From Pomacea canaliculata (taxonomy: Eukaryota > Mollusca > Gastropoda > Architaenioglossa > Ampullariidae), in assembly GCF_003073045.1 (NCBI RefSeq), contig NC_037590.1, forward strand, positions 21,974,449 through 22,038,448: a stretch of DNA of 64,000 bases. Direction: 5' to 3'. A program made the translations under genes and the position numbers. Below are positions 31,760-45,014 of this stretch, piece after piece. The notes under the pieces were generated by a model that was not told the DNA's origin, did no database searches, and was given only the letters and a program-made list of their open reading frames with translations. Every line of letters begins with the position of its first letter. The stretch's first letter is position 1.

Positions 31760-34700
31760 AAAGACAGTCAGGCAATCGAATATGCCAAGTACAGCTAACT
31801 TATAAAAACATTTTTAAGTATAAAATCCACATTCCAAATACACATTATTCCAGGAAGAGTGATTTGTTAAGCATGAAAAAAGTAGAACATTTTCGAAAAT
31901 GTTTAATGGAATCGATCGAAAACTTTGCACTCTTGTTGACCAGATCCTTTGGGATTGCACCAACTGTCAACTGCCTGCGGCAATAGTGTATGCCCGACAG
32001 CAGCCAGCGGGTTCTTTTACGTTTCACCTACATCTTCTTGCAAACAGTAGGGTATCGACTGCGCTCACTTGCTGGGACATTGAAGAACACGGGACAAATA
32101 GAACTGTGAGAAAAAAAAGTGTGCGTTAGCCATCTCTAATAATAAAATTTTAGACTGAAGAAACGGTGAGCAATGGATTACAATTGTACCTTAAAGACCA
32201 ATAAAGATGGAGGAATCGTCTATATATTTCTCGACCACATTAAAATCGCTAGTTATTACTTTTCTGACCAATATTCTTCTGCATTATATCTACTTTTTCT
32301 GACAAACTGATAGCAACTAAAGTGTCTCCTAAGCCTCAAACTGTCAAGTTTTCAGGGTGCCTTATGAAGACATGTCAACCTGTTCATTACTTTTGAGCTG
32401 TCTTTGATATGGTCTGGTCTCTTGTATTTTTCTTAATGACAACAGCATTTTCTGTCATGTTTTTTAGCCATGCGCATATTCAGTAAATTTTTTTTTAGTA
32501 AATAAACAAATGCGAAGGAAGAGGGAGTAGATCTTTCGTTGAGCGCAAATGCAGGTGACCACGTGATACCTCAAATCCCAGTTAGTGTAACTTCTTAGTG
32601 ACAGCTGATATGTCCTTTCCACACATAAAACTGTCCATAAATTCCATACGGCCGTTCTATGCACAAGTAGAACACCACAGAACAGAATTCACAAACGGTC
32701 AGCCAGACAAAGGGCATGACAATGTTCACTCAACGTGAAATCGTCACAATGGAAGCAGTTTCAGACAGTACAGTGCTATCAATCGATCCTTGATATGGAA
32801 ATCATATTTCATTGTCTAGTTAGATGACATGCAAGCAGAACCCGAAAGCGAGAAAGTCGAGGAGAGGAACAAAAGAAGTTTTGTCTGAGCTTTCGGATTT
32901 TCATTGATCGTTGAGAGGAATAAAACTACAATAAAACACGCGTATCTGCCCAAGACAACAAACATACATATCTACAGATACCAAACCTTCGGTGTGAGTG
33001 TGTCTGTTCGTATGTGTGCGGGCATGCCTATGCATTTGTAAATATGTACATATACATATGAAAACTACTATTTGTAACAGAATATATATCAAAAACATAT
33101 AATATATATAAGAGAAATAACCATTAGCATGCACACCAAAGCAATGAGAGATTGCGGACTAAAATATCACAGTTCTAAGAGACATGGCTTTCCATAAGAA
33201 CAGTAGACTTCTGAAACTTTTACGGCACTTTTATGTTTTAGGTCTTCGAAAGAAACAAAGGAAAAAGCTAATCTGTATTATCTGAGTAGAGAGCTGTCGG
33301 CTCAGACGGAGAACGTTCAGTGGCTGAGATCGATGAGCGTGGACAAGGCTTTTCTCCGCACTTCGGTCTCATTAGCAGTTGAAAAGGCTGACATTACTGA
33401 AATGAACCATTGTCCAGTAACCAAGTCGCAGATAGGTTCAAAGAAAGAGTCTCAGTTCTGGTCGAACACCAACACTCATAAGAGGAATCGATTTGAAAGC
33501 AAATTGGTATGTTCAATCTTCTAGTTGCTGTTTGTGACACTGAGTAAAGAGATACATCAGTGAGCAGTGGCTTTGTCAAGAGAGGACACGCGGTGCCATT
33601 AAATACCACTGAATATCAATGGCTATGAACTTCATCTTATGTATTGCCGGAGTTTATCTTCTCCCCATCGCCCCGTCTTTTGAGCATATGGTAATTACCG
33701 TTTGCGTGACTGTTACAAGATAATGATGAAGTAAACATAGAAACGTTCTATATTTTTTGGGGAAAGTTACTTTCCTGGGTTCACTGATATCTGTTGGGTT
33801 TTTTTTTTAAATCCTACATGCCTTAATAATTAATAAATAAAAAGTGTGTCTGTCCTGTCCTTTCCTTTCATATTGCTTTTTTAGTTATCGCGTGTGGAAT
33901 ACTTGCTTACACTTTACAGGAATTTTTTTGTTTTGTTTCACACTCTCATTAGTAAAACTAAGGCAACCTAGAATCGAGAAAGCTCTGATTCTTAAAGATC
34001 TGAGAATACAACCAACGAGTTTGGACTGAATCGCAACGGCCAGATGATGATAGTTGTCTTGTATTTTGCAATCTAACCTGATTCTGGAGTCCTGGCTGCT
34101 GGACTCAAGGAATCGATCGCAAACCGTGCACGTGAACACTCTAATGTGTTATCTTCGATTGGCGGGTTTTGGTTTACATTTGATGCCACAAATTGATAAC
34201 AAGAACTCATCTACGCCGCTTTTTTTGGCATTTAACCGTCTGAAACCTGATATTATAGCAAAACCACTGTTGCTGACAATATCGAACTCATTTCTGCTCT
34301 ATCTTTTTCTACACTCTTCATCTCTCTCTTGCATGACGATAAAGGTCTTTATGACAATAAAGGCCATTTGCAGACGATTATGTTGGCGCTTTTAGTTAAT
34401 CTTTTGCAATAATTGCAACAGCCTCTACTTTTGCTGACAATAAAAAAAGATGTAAAGCATCCGCTTTAGTTTTTGGTTTTTACTATAATAAATCGGACCT
34501 TGGGGAACACTCATCAGGTAAAATAGCAGCTTTCTTTGTCATTGACTTTGAGGCTGAATCACATGACAGATGTTGTCGTTTTTGTTGATGTGGGAACCTG
34601 AACGATGTTTGCAGCTATACAGTAAACAAGCCGTGAAGTCATTCAGTACACTCGATAGGAGCTCATGAAACATGCATCACAGTAATGCACCGTGTCCAAG

Positions 34701-35556
34701 AAAAACAGTTAAAACGTTTCTCTGACTCCTCTACGCGTTTGACTTGTTCTCCACGGGCAACGTCAGCAAACATCAGGACAGCCACACCAGGCAGCGCTGC
34801 CTTTTTGACGAGTGGAGCTCACCTTACAGCTCCATCTGTACAATCGCTGCCTTTTGTCAGTCGTAAAGGGGGGAATGAATTCAATACTTAATCTGCCCAA
34901 ACCAGTTTTGAAAGTCTCCATGGTCCTACGCCTGGGTTCCTGGGTTCGTGATCGGTTTCTCTGTTTTTGTTTTATGGGGTTTTTACAAATTATTTTTTGA
35001 TAATCGGATATTTCGTCGGTTTATCTTTCCTCTCTGGCTCATGCATAGTGTCAGAAAGCTTTAACGATCGTGTGCTGACGAGTTTGTCATAATAATCAGA
35101 CAGAAATGTGTGTTTTGTGGGAGGATGAGGGTGAAAAGGAAGAAAGAGATGGTATAAATGAGGAGAGTAAAGTGCTGTATTCGTGAGTCTTGATAACAAG
35201 AGTTGGTGATTAGAGGAAGCCTTGATAAAGCTCTCGGTATCACACCCCGGTTGTGCACCCAGCACGGGAACAATGGACATGCATGGAAAGGTCAGGCTTG
35301 GGCACGCAACGCACGCCACCTGCTGGTGATCGGGAATAGAAGCAACATGCAGTCAGTGTGTAACGATTCTTTTCACATTATAATAGCCGATCAATCTGCA
35401 ACATTGTGAAATTTGAGAACCGTTACATGTCATTGCAAATGAGACTTGACACTATAAGCTTTCGCACTTACACACACACAAACGACTGTTTTCTTGTTTT
35501 TCGGTTGGTCAGCTGCCCAACGCTGTATTAAAATGATGAGACAATTTGATTAATAA
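31760..35556. other. intergenic, no gene seen
   Basis: AT-rich sequence with only short unsupported frames on both strands. No protein family recognised. Confidence 0.5.
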
Positions 35557-35557
35557 C

Positions 35558-36034
35558 CTGGGGTGGTAGCTATGAAGCGATGGCAAGTCGTTGACCTGGG
35601 GCAACTTTTGAAACTCAAGGACAAGCGTCTTGCTTCAGAAGTTATAAAGCGATGTCCAGACCTCAGATATTTTACCCCTAGAGCAGACCTGGGCAAACGC
35701 CGGCCCGCGGGCCGGATCCGGCCCGCCTTCTGTCTCTGACCGGCCCTCCCGCTGGCCCGCCCGCCAGTATATATACTATGTATACAGTATTGGGTAAAAC
35801 TGAGTTAACTATATTAGTCCGGCCCTCATGAACCATCCCAGTTTCTCATTCGGCCCCTTGGGAAAATTAATTGCCCACCCCTGCCCTAGAGCCATAGTTA
35901 TAAAGAGGTGGCATAAGGAAACACGAAATAGTGTCCGCGGATTCTGAGCATCGCTTTATAACTTTGGAAACAAGACGTCTTTCTTTGAGTTTCCCATTTT
36001 GCACTCGGAAAACGACTTCAAAACTACCGCCCCC
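35558..36034. mobile_element. palindromic foldback element interrupted by a hAT element
   Basis: Left arm (about 35558-35653) and right arm (about 35949-36034) are inverted copies. Both carry a GGTAG...TGAAG outer block, GAAACTCAA...GTCTTG, and GTTATAAAGCGATG. The centre contains the 35684-35883 insertion. No coding capacity. Confidence 0.65.
35684..35883. mobile_element. 200-bp hAT-type MITE with 8-bp target duplication
   Basis: Terminal inverted repeats CAGACCTGGGCAA and the complement of TTGCCCACCCCTG. It is flanked by identical 8-bp duplications CCCTAGAG at 35676-35683 and 35884-35891. CAG...CTG ends and 8-bp duplications are hallmarks of the hAT superfamily. The interior is GC-rich at one end and non-coding. 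Confidence 0.9.
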
Positions 36035-36394
36035 TGCAGACTGCAGGACAAGCCAATGGAGCGAAAAGAAATGTTGTCAGACGAAGAAGTTAACAAATTG
36101 TGCTCATCTTACAAACACCGATGTCACACACAAGTAATATTATGCAGACCAAACAATACAACTAGAGCTTAACCGACGATCCGTTACACATAATCTAACA
36201 ATTTCCCATTTATATTTGCTTCTGTCTTCCAGTTTTCTGAGACATAATACAGACGTGTACTGCGAATTGACGATTCCATCTGACCATGAATGTGTGTATA
36301 GGTGGATTGCTGTCTGTCTGCCAAGACCATCGTTTAGCCTCTTGCAAAGTTCTCCGCTGTTGGTCTCGGCGAGCCTAAACAAAGAATGTGACTT

Positions 36395-36498
36395 AACCGG
36401 AAGCTTTGTAGTCTCATGCCTCGTTTTAGTAGTTAATATGAAACGTGAATAAACCGGAAGCTTTGTTGTAGCGTGCCTCCTTTTAGTAGTTAACTGTA
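36395..36498. repeat. two-copy tandem duplication, about 57 bp
   Basis: Two adjacent copies share AACCGGAAGCTTTGT and TTTTAGTAGTTAA at a 57-bp period. Confidence 0.7.
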
Positions 36499-36499
36499 T

Positions 36500-39400
36500 A
36501 TTAAAAAAAAAATCTTCTGCCAGCAGTCCAGTAATACAAGTTCGTGATCTGACGACCTGCCAATTAACTACAGGTAACCTTCAAGCATGCGAGACAAACG
36601 TTCTGAAGCAAACACTGTAGCCCGTCTCCACTACAATCAACACAGACCGGTCAACACATCTCCAAGCTATGGCCATATGTATCTAACCCTTTCCCTTGCT
36701 ACTTTTCTCGTATTTTGTCAGTATAATAGTCACCAAACCGCAGTTTCGAAAACTCAGTACAGGCAGTATCTTTATATATGTTTAGACTTTCATGGCAAAA
36801 CTAACGTTTCCACTGTATCAGAGGTGGGTGGGAGCAGACGAGAAAAATTTGTTCCATCATACTTCGAGTTCTTTCAAAAAATACAATGCATTTTTTAAAG
36901 GATTTTTTTTCTTTTCGGACGGCAAAGGCGCTGACAGTAAAGCTGCATTCTGGCTTCTCAAAGCGGAGAGCGACTATGCCGTCTACAGCAAACAATAGCT
37001 CTGCGGGATATTGGACCTGCTGGCGAGTGACAGCCCTCTTGAGAGCTCGACGCAGATATTTCTGTCATTCCTGCAACCGAATGTAAATCAATTAGATGAC
37101 GTCAACAAACGAGAGAGGGGACCATCCAAGCATGTCAGCTGCAGAACATGTCTCGTCCACGACCGCACCACGACCAGGGCCTGCCAGCACCCTATAGTTT
37201 CTGATGGCAACGCGGATCAAAGAATTCAACAATGACGTGTCCTATGTCCTTGGTGTCCGACCGATGGAGAGACGTGCGTAACCTGCAATTGTTGTTCTTG
37301 TGTGCAGATGGAAGCAATTAATATTCAGCAAGAGCTAGTTGCTCTTGACTCAACGCCTGACTGGATTTTCACCACATGAAGCACTTCGAGGTTTTGTTTT
37401 TCCTCATGCACAGAAAGTCTTTCAGGACCATACAGATTGTGCGCTAGTAATATTAGTTTTTGACACATTCAGCATAAAAATGACTTACATTAAAAAAACA
37501 TTTACTTGAAAGCTCTGTTCCGCATAGTTCTTGAGATATAGTGTGGGAAAAATGCATCCCTATATCAGAAAATCAAATATTTTTTGGAAAATCAGAAAAT
37601 ATCTGCTAACTAAAATATTAGTATTGTCATATTAGTGACGTTCGCGAGCAAGACCAGCAACAGCTCGTCCTGTGATATATTGTCTGTTTTATATATAATT
37701 TCAATTTTTGGATGACCTTCAAAATTGTGGTCAATATGACAACAAAGCTAATGCATACATATCAAACAAGCCTGTAGTTTTATAAAGTCAGTAATAGACT
37801 GAGTTGTTACATACAAATTTCATCCTTTTATGTGAATTTAATTAACACTTAGTTTAAAACTATGGGACAAATGTCTCCTACTCCTCAAAGGGTTAAAATG
37901 TCAAGTTGTCAGGTTGTCTTTTGAAGACACGTCAACCTGTTCTAAGACCTTGTTCAAACGTTATGTTCAGGTTTAATAAAGACACTGCTGGATATTGTTT
38001 TCTTTACCCCTTCCCTAGCAGCATCGGAAACCATAAGCTCAAGGGGTCCACCAAGTTTGTCTTGATCCGACTGTGATACAGGGGGTCAATCTATCGCAAT
38101 GCTTGACTCGTCTTGCATGGCGCTGTCAGCCGCATGCGCACATAAGCCAAGCTCCACGCTCGCGAGGCGAAACAGAGTGCGGGAGATCACCCCACATATA
38201 GGTCGTGACCCCTAACAATGGCAATGACTCTTCGCCATGGCGTGCTACATACGACCACATGCGTGCAGGCAAAGCCGCCATTTTCAAATGTGAGTCTACA
38301 CTTTTCCCAACAGAAAGCTTCTCAAGCGGTCAATTTCTATACTGATACATGTGTTCGACGCTTCGATAACAGTACGTATAATTTTTATACTCTATATTAA
38401 CATAGTTATTGAGATTTTAACTACAGAAATGTCCAAATTTAATGCAGAATATCATTCTAAGAGAAAAAAGATTAAGAGTACACATTAACGCAATAAATGC
38501 ACAAGTTTTCCAGACAGAGGTAGAAATCGTGCTCAGCAGTTCTGAACGCTTGCATTTGATAATTCTTTAGCCGTTAGCAATGGAGAGAATTTGGAGCTGT
38601 CAGAATTTCCTCAAATTGCGATTACGAAAGTGGAACGTAACAGAGCTTCGACAGTTCCGTCTGTTTACTGGTACGATAGCGTTAAAATGCCAGTTTCTTC
38701 GGGCAGTATAATATTTTTTTCTCTTATTTATTGTGGGTTTGTTTTTTTTTTGTCTTGCAAGTCCTGGGCTGTGTGTGAACTATGCTGATTATTAGGCTCA
38801 TAACCTTTCATGTTTATTTGTTCAAGAAGCAGTGTTTGTATGGTAAAGGATTTTTGGTGTAAAATGTACTTGCTTTGTCACATATTGCTGATAATGTTGA
38901 CAGATTTGGTCCTTTGGACTCTTAACTCTGCCTCTCAATTTTATATTTTTTTAGGCTAGCTTAAACGACTTTTTCAAAACACCAAACTTTCCACTGCAGC
39001 AGCTAATTAAGAATATTTGTTCAAAGAGCAGCATAAGGATTGTGTTCCCAGTGGTGAACCAAAAAAAAAAAAACTTATATACATAGCCCATTGACAAACT
39101 GATTGTGACTGGAAGTATCATTTCAGACAACTTTAATGGTCTTTTTCAACAACAAATCATAATAACTGCATAATGTCAATAATTTATTTTACTGTTATTC
39201 TAGATAGCTGGCTGCTGGCATTTTAAGATGAAAGTGGTCACAGGGTGTGCAACTTCCCACTACAATCTATTGAACCAGATGCAAGCTTCATTAATTAGAG
39301 CTATAAAGCTGATTCCTCATGTCCTATGCTTCCAGTTCTCCTGCACAAGTCATTAAGTAAGTGCAATTTACTTTTGATTCATAATATTCATAATCCTTGT

Positions 39401-39680
39401 GCAGAAAGAAAATTTATGAAGCATGTGACCATTAATGGTCAAAATGACTTCTATGTTATTGTGTTGCTGCAGATTTAAGGAAGGAGAAAAAGATAATACC
39501 TGAAACTGTTTGAACACAGTCATTACACCACAGATAGTGTAGCTTTTGTTGTGATGCTGCACTATAAGAGTGTGTTATTATTATACTTTTGATCTTGATT
39601 TGTGAAATCTTATTTGCCTTCTATATTTATTTCCATGCAGGTAACTACCAAGAATCTAGCTGAATCTGCAAGGGACAAAA
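36500..39680. other. intergenic, no gene seen
   Basis: A CpG-richer patch at about 38100-38220 could be a promoter for the gene starting near 39681. The frames around 38582 could be an upstream exon but show no recognisable similarity. Confidence 0.4.
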
Positions 39681-41991
39681 ATGTCGGAGGTGGAGAGTGA
39701 TGACAAAAATGCTCCCACTCAACCAAAAAGGATACGGATAACTCCGATTAGATTTCGGTCTGTTTTCATTTCCTCTGCTTAATTTTAGGGAATTTTTTTG
39801 GTGACATCATGTAGGGACACAAGGCTGTGTCCTCTTTCTGGTAAAATAGCATACAGTGATAAAACAAGTTTTTGTACAATAACAATAAAATGTTCTTTAA
39901 AAAAAATTTTAACAACCTATCAGCAGCTGACAGTTTTTAAATGTACTAAGCTGAAAAAAGTTTATGCAAATGTATTCATTTGACACAGGGATGCACAGCT
40001 AACAGCGAAGGAGAGAAGGATGCCGAGGAATCACTATATGCTGACCATTCAGTTATGCAGCAATGTCCACCACCATTGCCATACTCTTTGCCACTAGTGG
40101 TTGGCACCATCTCAAGGGTGTCCCCAAGTAGCAGCTTTCAAAAAGGACCCTGTTTCACCTTTGCCTTCACACCCCCAGCGCCTTCCGATTCCATTGTCTG
40201 GTTTTCAGCCTGCCAGCATAAAGACCCATAACCCCTTGGAAGGTAATTTAAAGCCATTTTGTTTATAATCATTTTAGCTTTTTTTTCTTCTTACCCTTGG
40301 CCAAGAGTTATGAACAGTGCTTTTTATGAGTTAAACTGGAAGCGGAAATCCCAGCCTTTGCCATAGTGAAAAATTTGAAACAAATATGGATCACATATCA
40401 GATAGATATGACAAATGTAAAGATTAACCAAAATTAATGGTATTTTCCAGCATTGTGAACTATAGCAAAGCTAGAAAAGATCATTATTTTACATGTTTTC
40501 TGCTATGTGTTCTTAGGTTAGAACTAAACTAGAGAAAGTTGGGATGCAACAACTGTCTCTTCTGGAAGAGATGAAGAATGATACAAACAACCTTAAAAGG
40601 ATGTTTACATGGATGGAGGAACAAGAACAGGAAAGGCAAATGACACGGAAATCTGCCAGAGGGGTTCCAGTCTCGCTTAACAATCAGCAGAAGATGTAGA
40701 GAGTCTTGAGGGAGATATGAAGACAGACCCATAAAAAGGACATGCTTGGTATGTGCTTTATTCTGATTTGTTAGTAGGAGGAGTCAAATCTTTTTATCTG
40801 ATTCCCTTTAAAGGTTTCCATACCATACCATTCATTGTATAAAACTAATGACATGTTTGCAGTACTAAAAAGTAATAAAGGCATGTTATGGTGCATTGAT
40901 TAGAGCAGATAGTAAATTTTCTGTACCCACTTTTGCTTGGTTGTATGAAACTTCCTGAATTGTTGCTGTCTTTTTTTGGGGGGGTGTCTTTAAATACTAG
41001 TTGTCATAACAGGTATTATAATGTTGCCCACTGCAATTTTTTTTAAATGATGTGTATTTATTTTTGTCTGTTTTCAGGAATGCCATTCGGTGATGCGTCG
41101 GGCTTCACATTAAAGCATGTAGTGAGGGCATTCTATCTGTGCTATTTTCAACTGAGTTGGCCTGATCTTACAACTTCAATGGGACTCAAGAACCACCCTT
41201 CATTTTACAAACAGTTTCAGGTAAGGATTTAAATATTTGACTCTGTGTGTGTGTATATACGGTACATTAATACATGCCTGTCATAAAATAGGACTGTTTG
41301 GATGTTTCTTTATCTTTAGTTATGAACCTTAACCTTTGACTCTGCTAGGTGCAGACAAGAATTTTCATGAGTCATAAAAAAAAAAAAACATGACAGGAAG
41401 ATAAATCAGGCCTGGAGAACTGTCCCTACCTCATTTTATTGTGATTGAATTACATTGCCAAAATAAAATATGACACATGTTTACGCAATTTCTAGTGACT
41501 GTAGTCCTTTAATCAGCTGGTTAACACTGTGTAGAAAGGAATTAAAATGACAGTTTATAGACATCTTTACAGTTCCCATGTTATTGGATTGTTTTTGAAA
41601 TTAGAATTTCCAGAGTTTTTCTGCCTATAGAAATTCTAACTGAAATTCAAATGCAGTTCCACTTGTAGTTCCTTTCTGTTTATAACGCTTTAAATTTTTA
41701 TGCCACTTTACATATCAGTATAATTTGCTTGTACCTCTTTTTGTTTCACATTATATTCTGGATTTTAGGGTCAGTAACCTACAATTAAGTGATTACTTTT
41801 TATGCAGACCTCATATTCTTATATTTGTTCTATTTTAGATGCTGCAAGAAAAAGTTATCCTGAAGCTACGGATGCTGACTTGCAATGCATCAACTTGGTT
41901 AGCTGGTGCTAGGGATCAAGAGAATGCAGAAGGGAAAGGGTTGAGCACAGCCTATACGTCAGTTAATTGTTCTGGGGTGGAGGACAAGTAA
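39681..41991 (+). pseudogene. DUF4806-like gene with broken frames
   Basis: Putative exons by splice sites: 39681-39757 (MSEVESDDKNAP, basic PKRIRI), 39989-40242 (Pro-rich), 40517-40748 (coiled stretch KLEKVGMQQLSLLEEMKND), 41078-41220 (GFTLKHVVRAFYL) and 41839-41991. Pieces resemble DUF4806-type domains of unknown function: AEDVESLEGDMKTDP, then KKDMLGMPFG and TLKHVV, then ARKSYPEATDADLQ and WLAGARDQ. They lie in alternating frames. Exon 3 needs two shifts around AEDVESLE, and the last exon needs shifts around ARKSYPEATD. In the splice-predicted frame the last exon is open to TAA at 41991 but loses this pattern. Decayed gene or consensus errors; the family call is tentative. Confidence 0.45.
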
Positions 41992-41999
41992 AGCTGTGC

Positions 42000-42600
42000 A
42001 ACTTTCTACCTACAGTTGTAAAATTCTTGTACATAAACCTGCATATACTAAATCTGGATTTATATAATTATATAAAACTGTGCTGTGATATTATTTACTC
42101 TAACCCATTAATTTATCAATGAGGATATTTTCACCCATCCAATAAGATGATGTTGTGGTAAATTCAGAATCATTTATATGTTTACAGTTCTTTTCTAATA
42201 CCTTCTAAATTCTTGAACATAATTGTGTTTCAAACATGTGTTTGATGGTTTCCTTTTCTAGTGATAAAGGTGCAATTTAAAAATTTAATCTGTTTTAAAA
42301 GATTGTAGTTAATACCATAAGCTGCAATCCAACCTAGAACCTTTTATAGTTAATTTCATGACTTGATTTATTTTTAGAAATGTCTATTAAAGCATCACTC
42401 TTTTTTGACAGCATTCAGTTCATACTTATCATTTGATATATTGTCATAGATCTTTGAACCTTTTTCTTTGGAAAATTGTAATTAGTGTTAAGGAAACTGC
42501 AATTTAATTTTAATTGTTTTGTCAATGGATACATGGTTTTGCATCGTTCTACAACTTATAATTAAATAACGAAATGTTGCATTAATATATCAAGAGGAAA
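42000..42600. other. AT-rich intergenic, no gene seen
   Basis: No open frame of note and no recognisable element. Confidence 0.5.
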
Positions 42601-42604
42601 CATC

Positions 42605-42960
42605 TTTTATGTATGCAAACAGACAATGCTTTAAAAAAAATTTTATATATTTTTAAAATTATTTTTTTTTATCAGTTTGCTTTTTATCCTTATTATGATA
42701 ACATTTTTACCTTGATAAATGATAAATTGTTTATGTATACAAATGAGACAATGCTTTAAAAAAATTGTATATTTTTAACATTATTTTTTTATTAGTTGCT
42801 TTTTATCCTTATTTGTGATAATATTTTTACCTTGATAAATGATAAATTGTTTATGTATACAAATGAGACAATGCTTTAAAAAAAATTTTATATTAAAAAA
42901 AATTTTTTAGTTTGCTTTTTATCCTTATTTTACCTCAATAAACGCCAATAAATAACAAAT
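42605..42960. repeat. three-copy tandem repeat, about 118-124 bp unit
   Basis: Three successive units start TTTATGTATNCAAA, continue GACAATGCTTTAAAAAAA and TTGCTTTTTATCCTTAT, and end with TACCT(T/C)(G/A)ATAAA. The third is shortened and diverged. Confidence 0.85.
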
Positions 42961-43065
42961 CATGTTTGTTTTTTTTTATAACATTTTGCACTTTTGTGCA
43001 CTCTTTTGCTGCTTGTTATATATATATAATTATTGCAAAATACACAAATTATTAATCCATTTGAT

Positions 43066-43149
43066 ATTGGTATTTTTTAGGAATTTTGGCATGTCTTGAT
43101 TTAGAAATATGTAAATCAGGATATGCCGAAATCCCTAAAAAATACCAAT
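43066..43149. repeat. long near-perfect hairpin
   Basis: Two 38-nt arms (43066-43103 and 43112-43149) are inverted copies with about four mismatches around an 8-nt loop. The outer ends are ATTGGTATTTTTTAGG and its complement. It could be a tiny foldback element or a small-RNA-like hairpin. Confidence 0.8.
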
Positions 43150-43199
43150 AATCTGAAGATATAAATAGTGGATATATAAAAAAAAAAAAGATGGACGTA

Positions 43200-45014
43200 C
43201 CCATGAGCCATCAGCGGTTGACTAGCGGTCACAAGGAGGGAGAGAAGCGTCCACGCTTGTTTCACAGGTAAAACCGACATGACCCCGTTTTACGGCCCGG
43301 TTTCACTTTCGCTATGGGTCGGACGCCATTTTGCCACATGGCCCCCGGATACTCAAGACATGTCCCCCACCTGTAGCCAATATTCCTTTGCTGCTGGGGT
43401 TGTTAATGCAGTTAATGTTTGATTATTCCTAATGCAACTGCAATGAATATATGCGTAAATGAGCAACTAGCTATCTTTTCACAACACTGGTCATGGTCAT
43501 GGATGGATATGGCATGTATATAGACTCTTTTTGCAAAGCTTATGCAAAGCCATAAATTTCAGCTCTGCAAACCATTCTTGGCTTTATTTCTTTAACTTTT
43601 AATCTTCCAGAAAAATGCAAAACATTACAAAAGTACAAGTACCCTCCTAAAAATTTGTAGCAGCTAGAACGTCAGATCTTCTGCTAATATGAGCCTGTGC
43701 CATAATTAACTATGCAAATTTCTGAGCTTTAGATACAGTGCATTGAGACCTTATCTTTGCAGAACTCCTGCCGCTGTCCTGCTATAGAGAATGAGACAGC
43801 TGAATGGTTTGATAACTGGGGAAGGAGAAGCAGTGAGGAAGAGATGGGCCTCACCCTCACAAAAAACATTTAAAATAGTATTTTAACAGGCATTCAAACA
43901 CAAGTGTAAGGCCAGAAGCAAGTAAAGGGTAGATAATCTACAAATTGTGAAGCAGTATAGGCAGCTACTGAGTCCGCAGCTAACACTACTCGCAGGCAAG
44001 TATTGCTACTGTTTTAAAACCAGTAATTTTATAATTCTATAACACTCTTTTAAATTTGTAGACTTTTTGGGGTATATTTGCAGGACTCTTCCATTGAAGT
44101 CAAAAGTCAATCATGGGATTTTTTAGTAATAGGTTTGTGTTCATGAGAGGAGGAGTGTACTAAGTTTTTTCAAATCTTACCCATTAATTTCTGTTTTTGT
44201 ATTTTTAATGCTTAGCCTGATGATGTGAATTACAGAGAGCCTGGCTGCATGTGGGGATTCTACTCGACATATTTTTAGTAGTGTGATTATTATTGTCACA
44301 CATTTTCCTTGATAAACTGATGAACATTTGTGCAATGTGCTTGAAGGGGCAGGATAGTAATAAAAGGCATAACAAATATTATTTGTTTTGTTTAATGGTA
44401 CGAAGAAGCAGCCATTGTTTAGCCAACATTTTAAACCACATAGTTCAAACAGTACTGGTGAAGTGCCCTGAGTACAGAGGACATCCGAGAATGTAAACAC
44501 TGATATGGTGTGTGAGGAGTTCAGGGGAAGAATGCATGTGAACACACTTGTAATCCTAACTGAGAGAAAGATACTGCAGTCTTTTATCTGTTCACTGACT
44601 ACTTGACTTCTTCTTATATCTTAATGAGCTTAACTTATATCTTAATAAGCTTTAAAAAAGGTATTCATCAAGACCTGTACATTGTCTTCCACCCTGCATT
44701 CCACATATTACATAGTCACCTACACCTGTAACCATCAACTGCAACTGGTTAGAGGTGACCATGGCAGCTTTTCTTTTCTTTCAAGAGAAAATAGGAAAAC
44801 TGCTGCAAGATATAGCAAGAAGCAGGGTTGGCAAGACATAGCAATATTCTACTTACAACAGTGCTTTTACAGGTAGTCACAATAAAAACATGAAAAAGAA
44901 ATGAGGATGAAGATAAGCAACAAGTGGTCCCAGCATATGAAAAGCAAGAAACAGAGCGGAATTTTCTTGGCTATCTACATATAAATTTAAGGAAGCAGAC
45001 TGACTTAAGTAAAA
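43200..45014. other. intergenic, no gene seen
   Basis: A GC-richer patch at about 43190-43380 is followed by AT-rich sequence. No supported coding exon on either strand until the nucleotidase stop codon at 45015. Confidence 0.45.
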
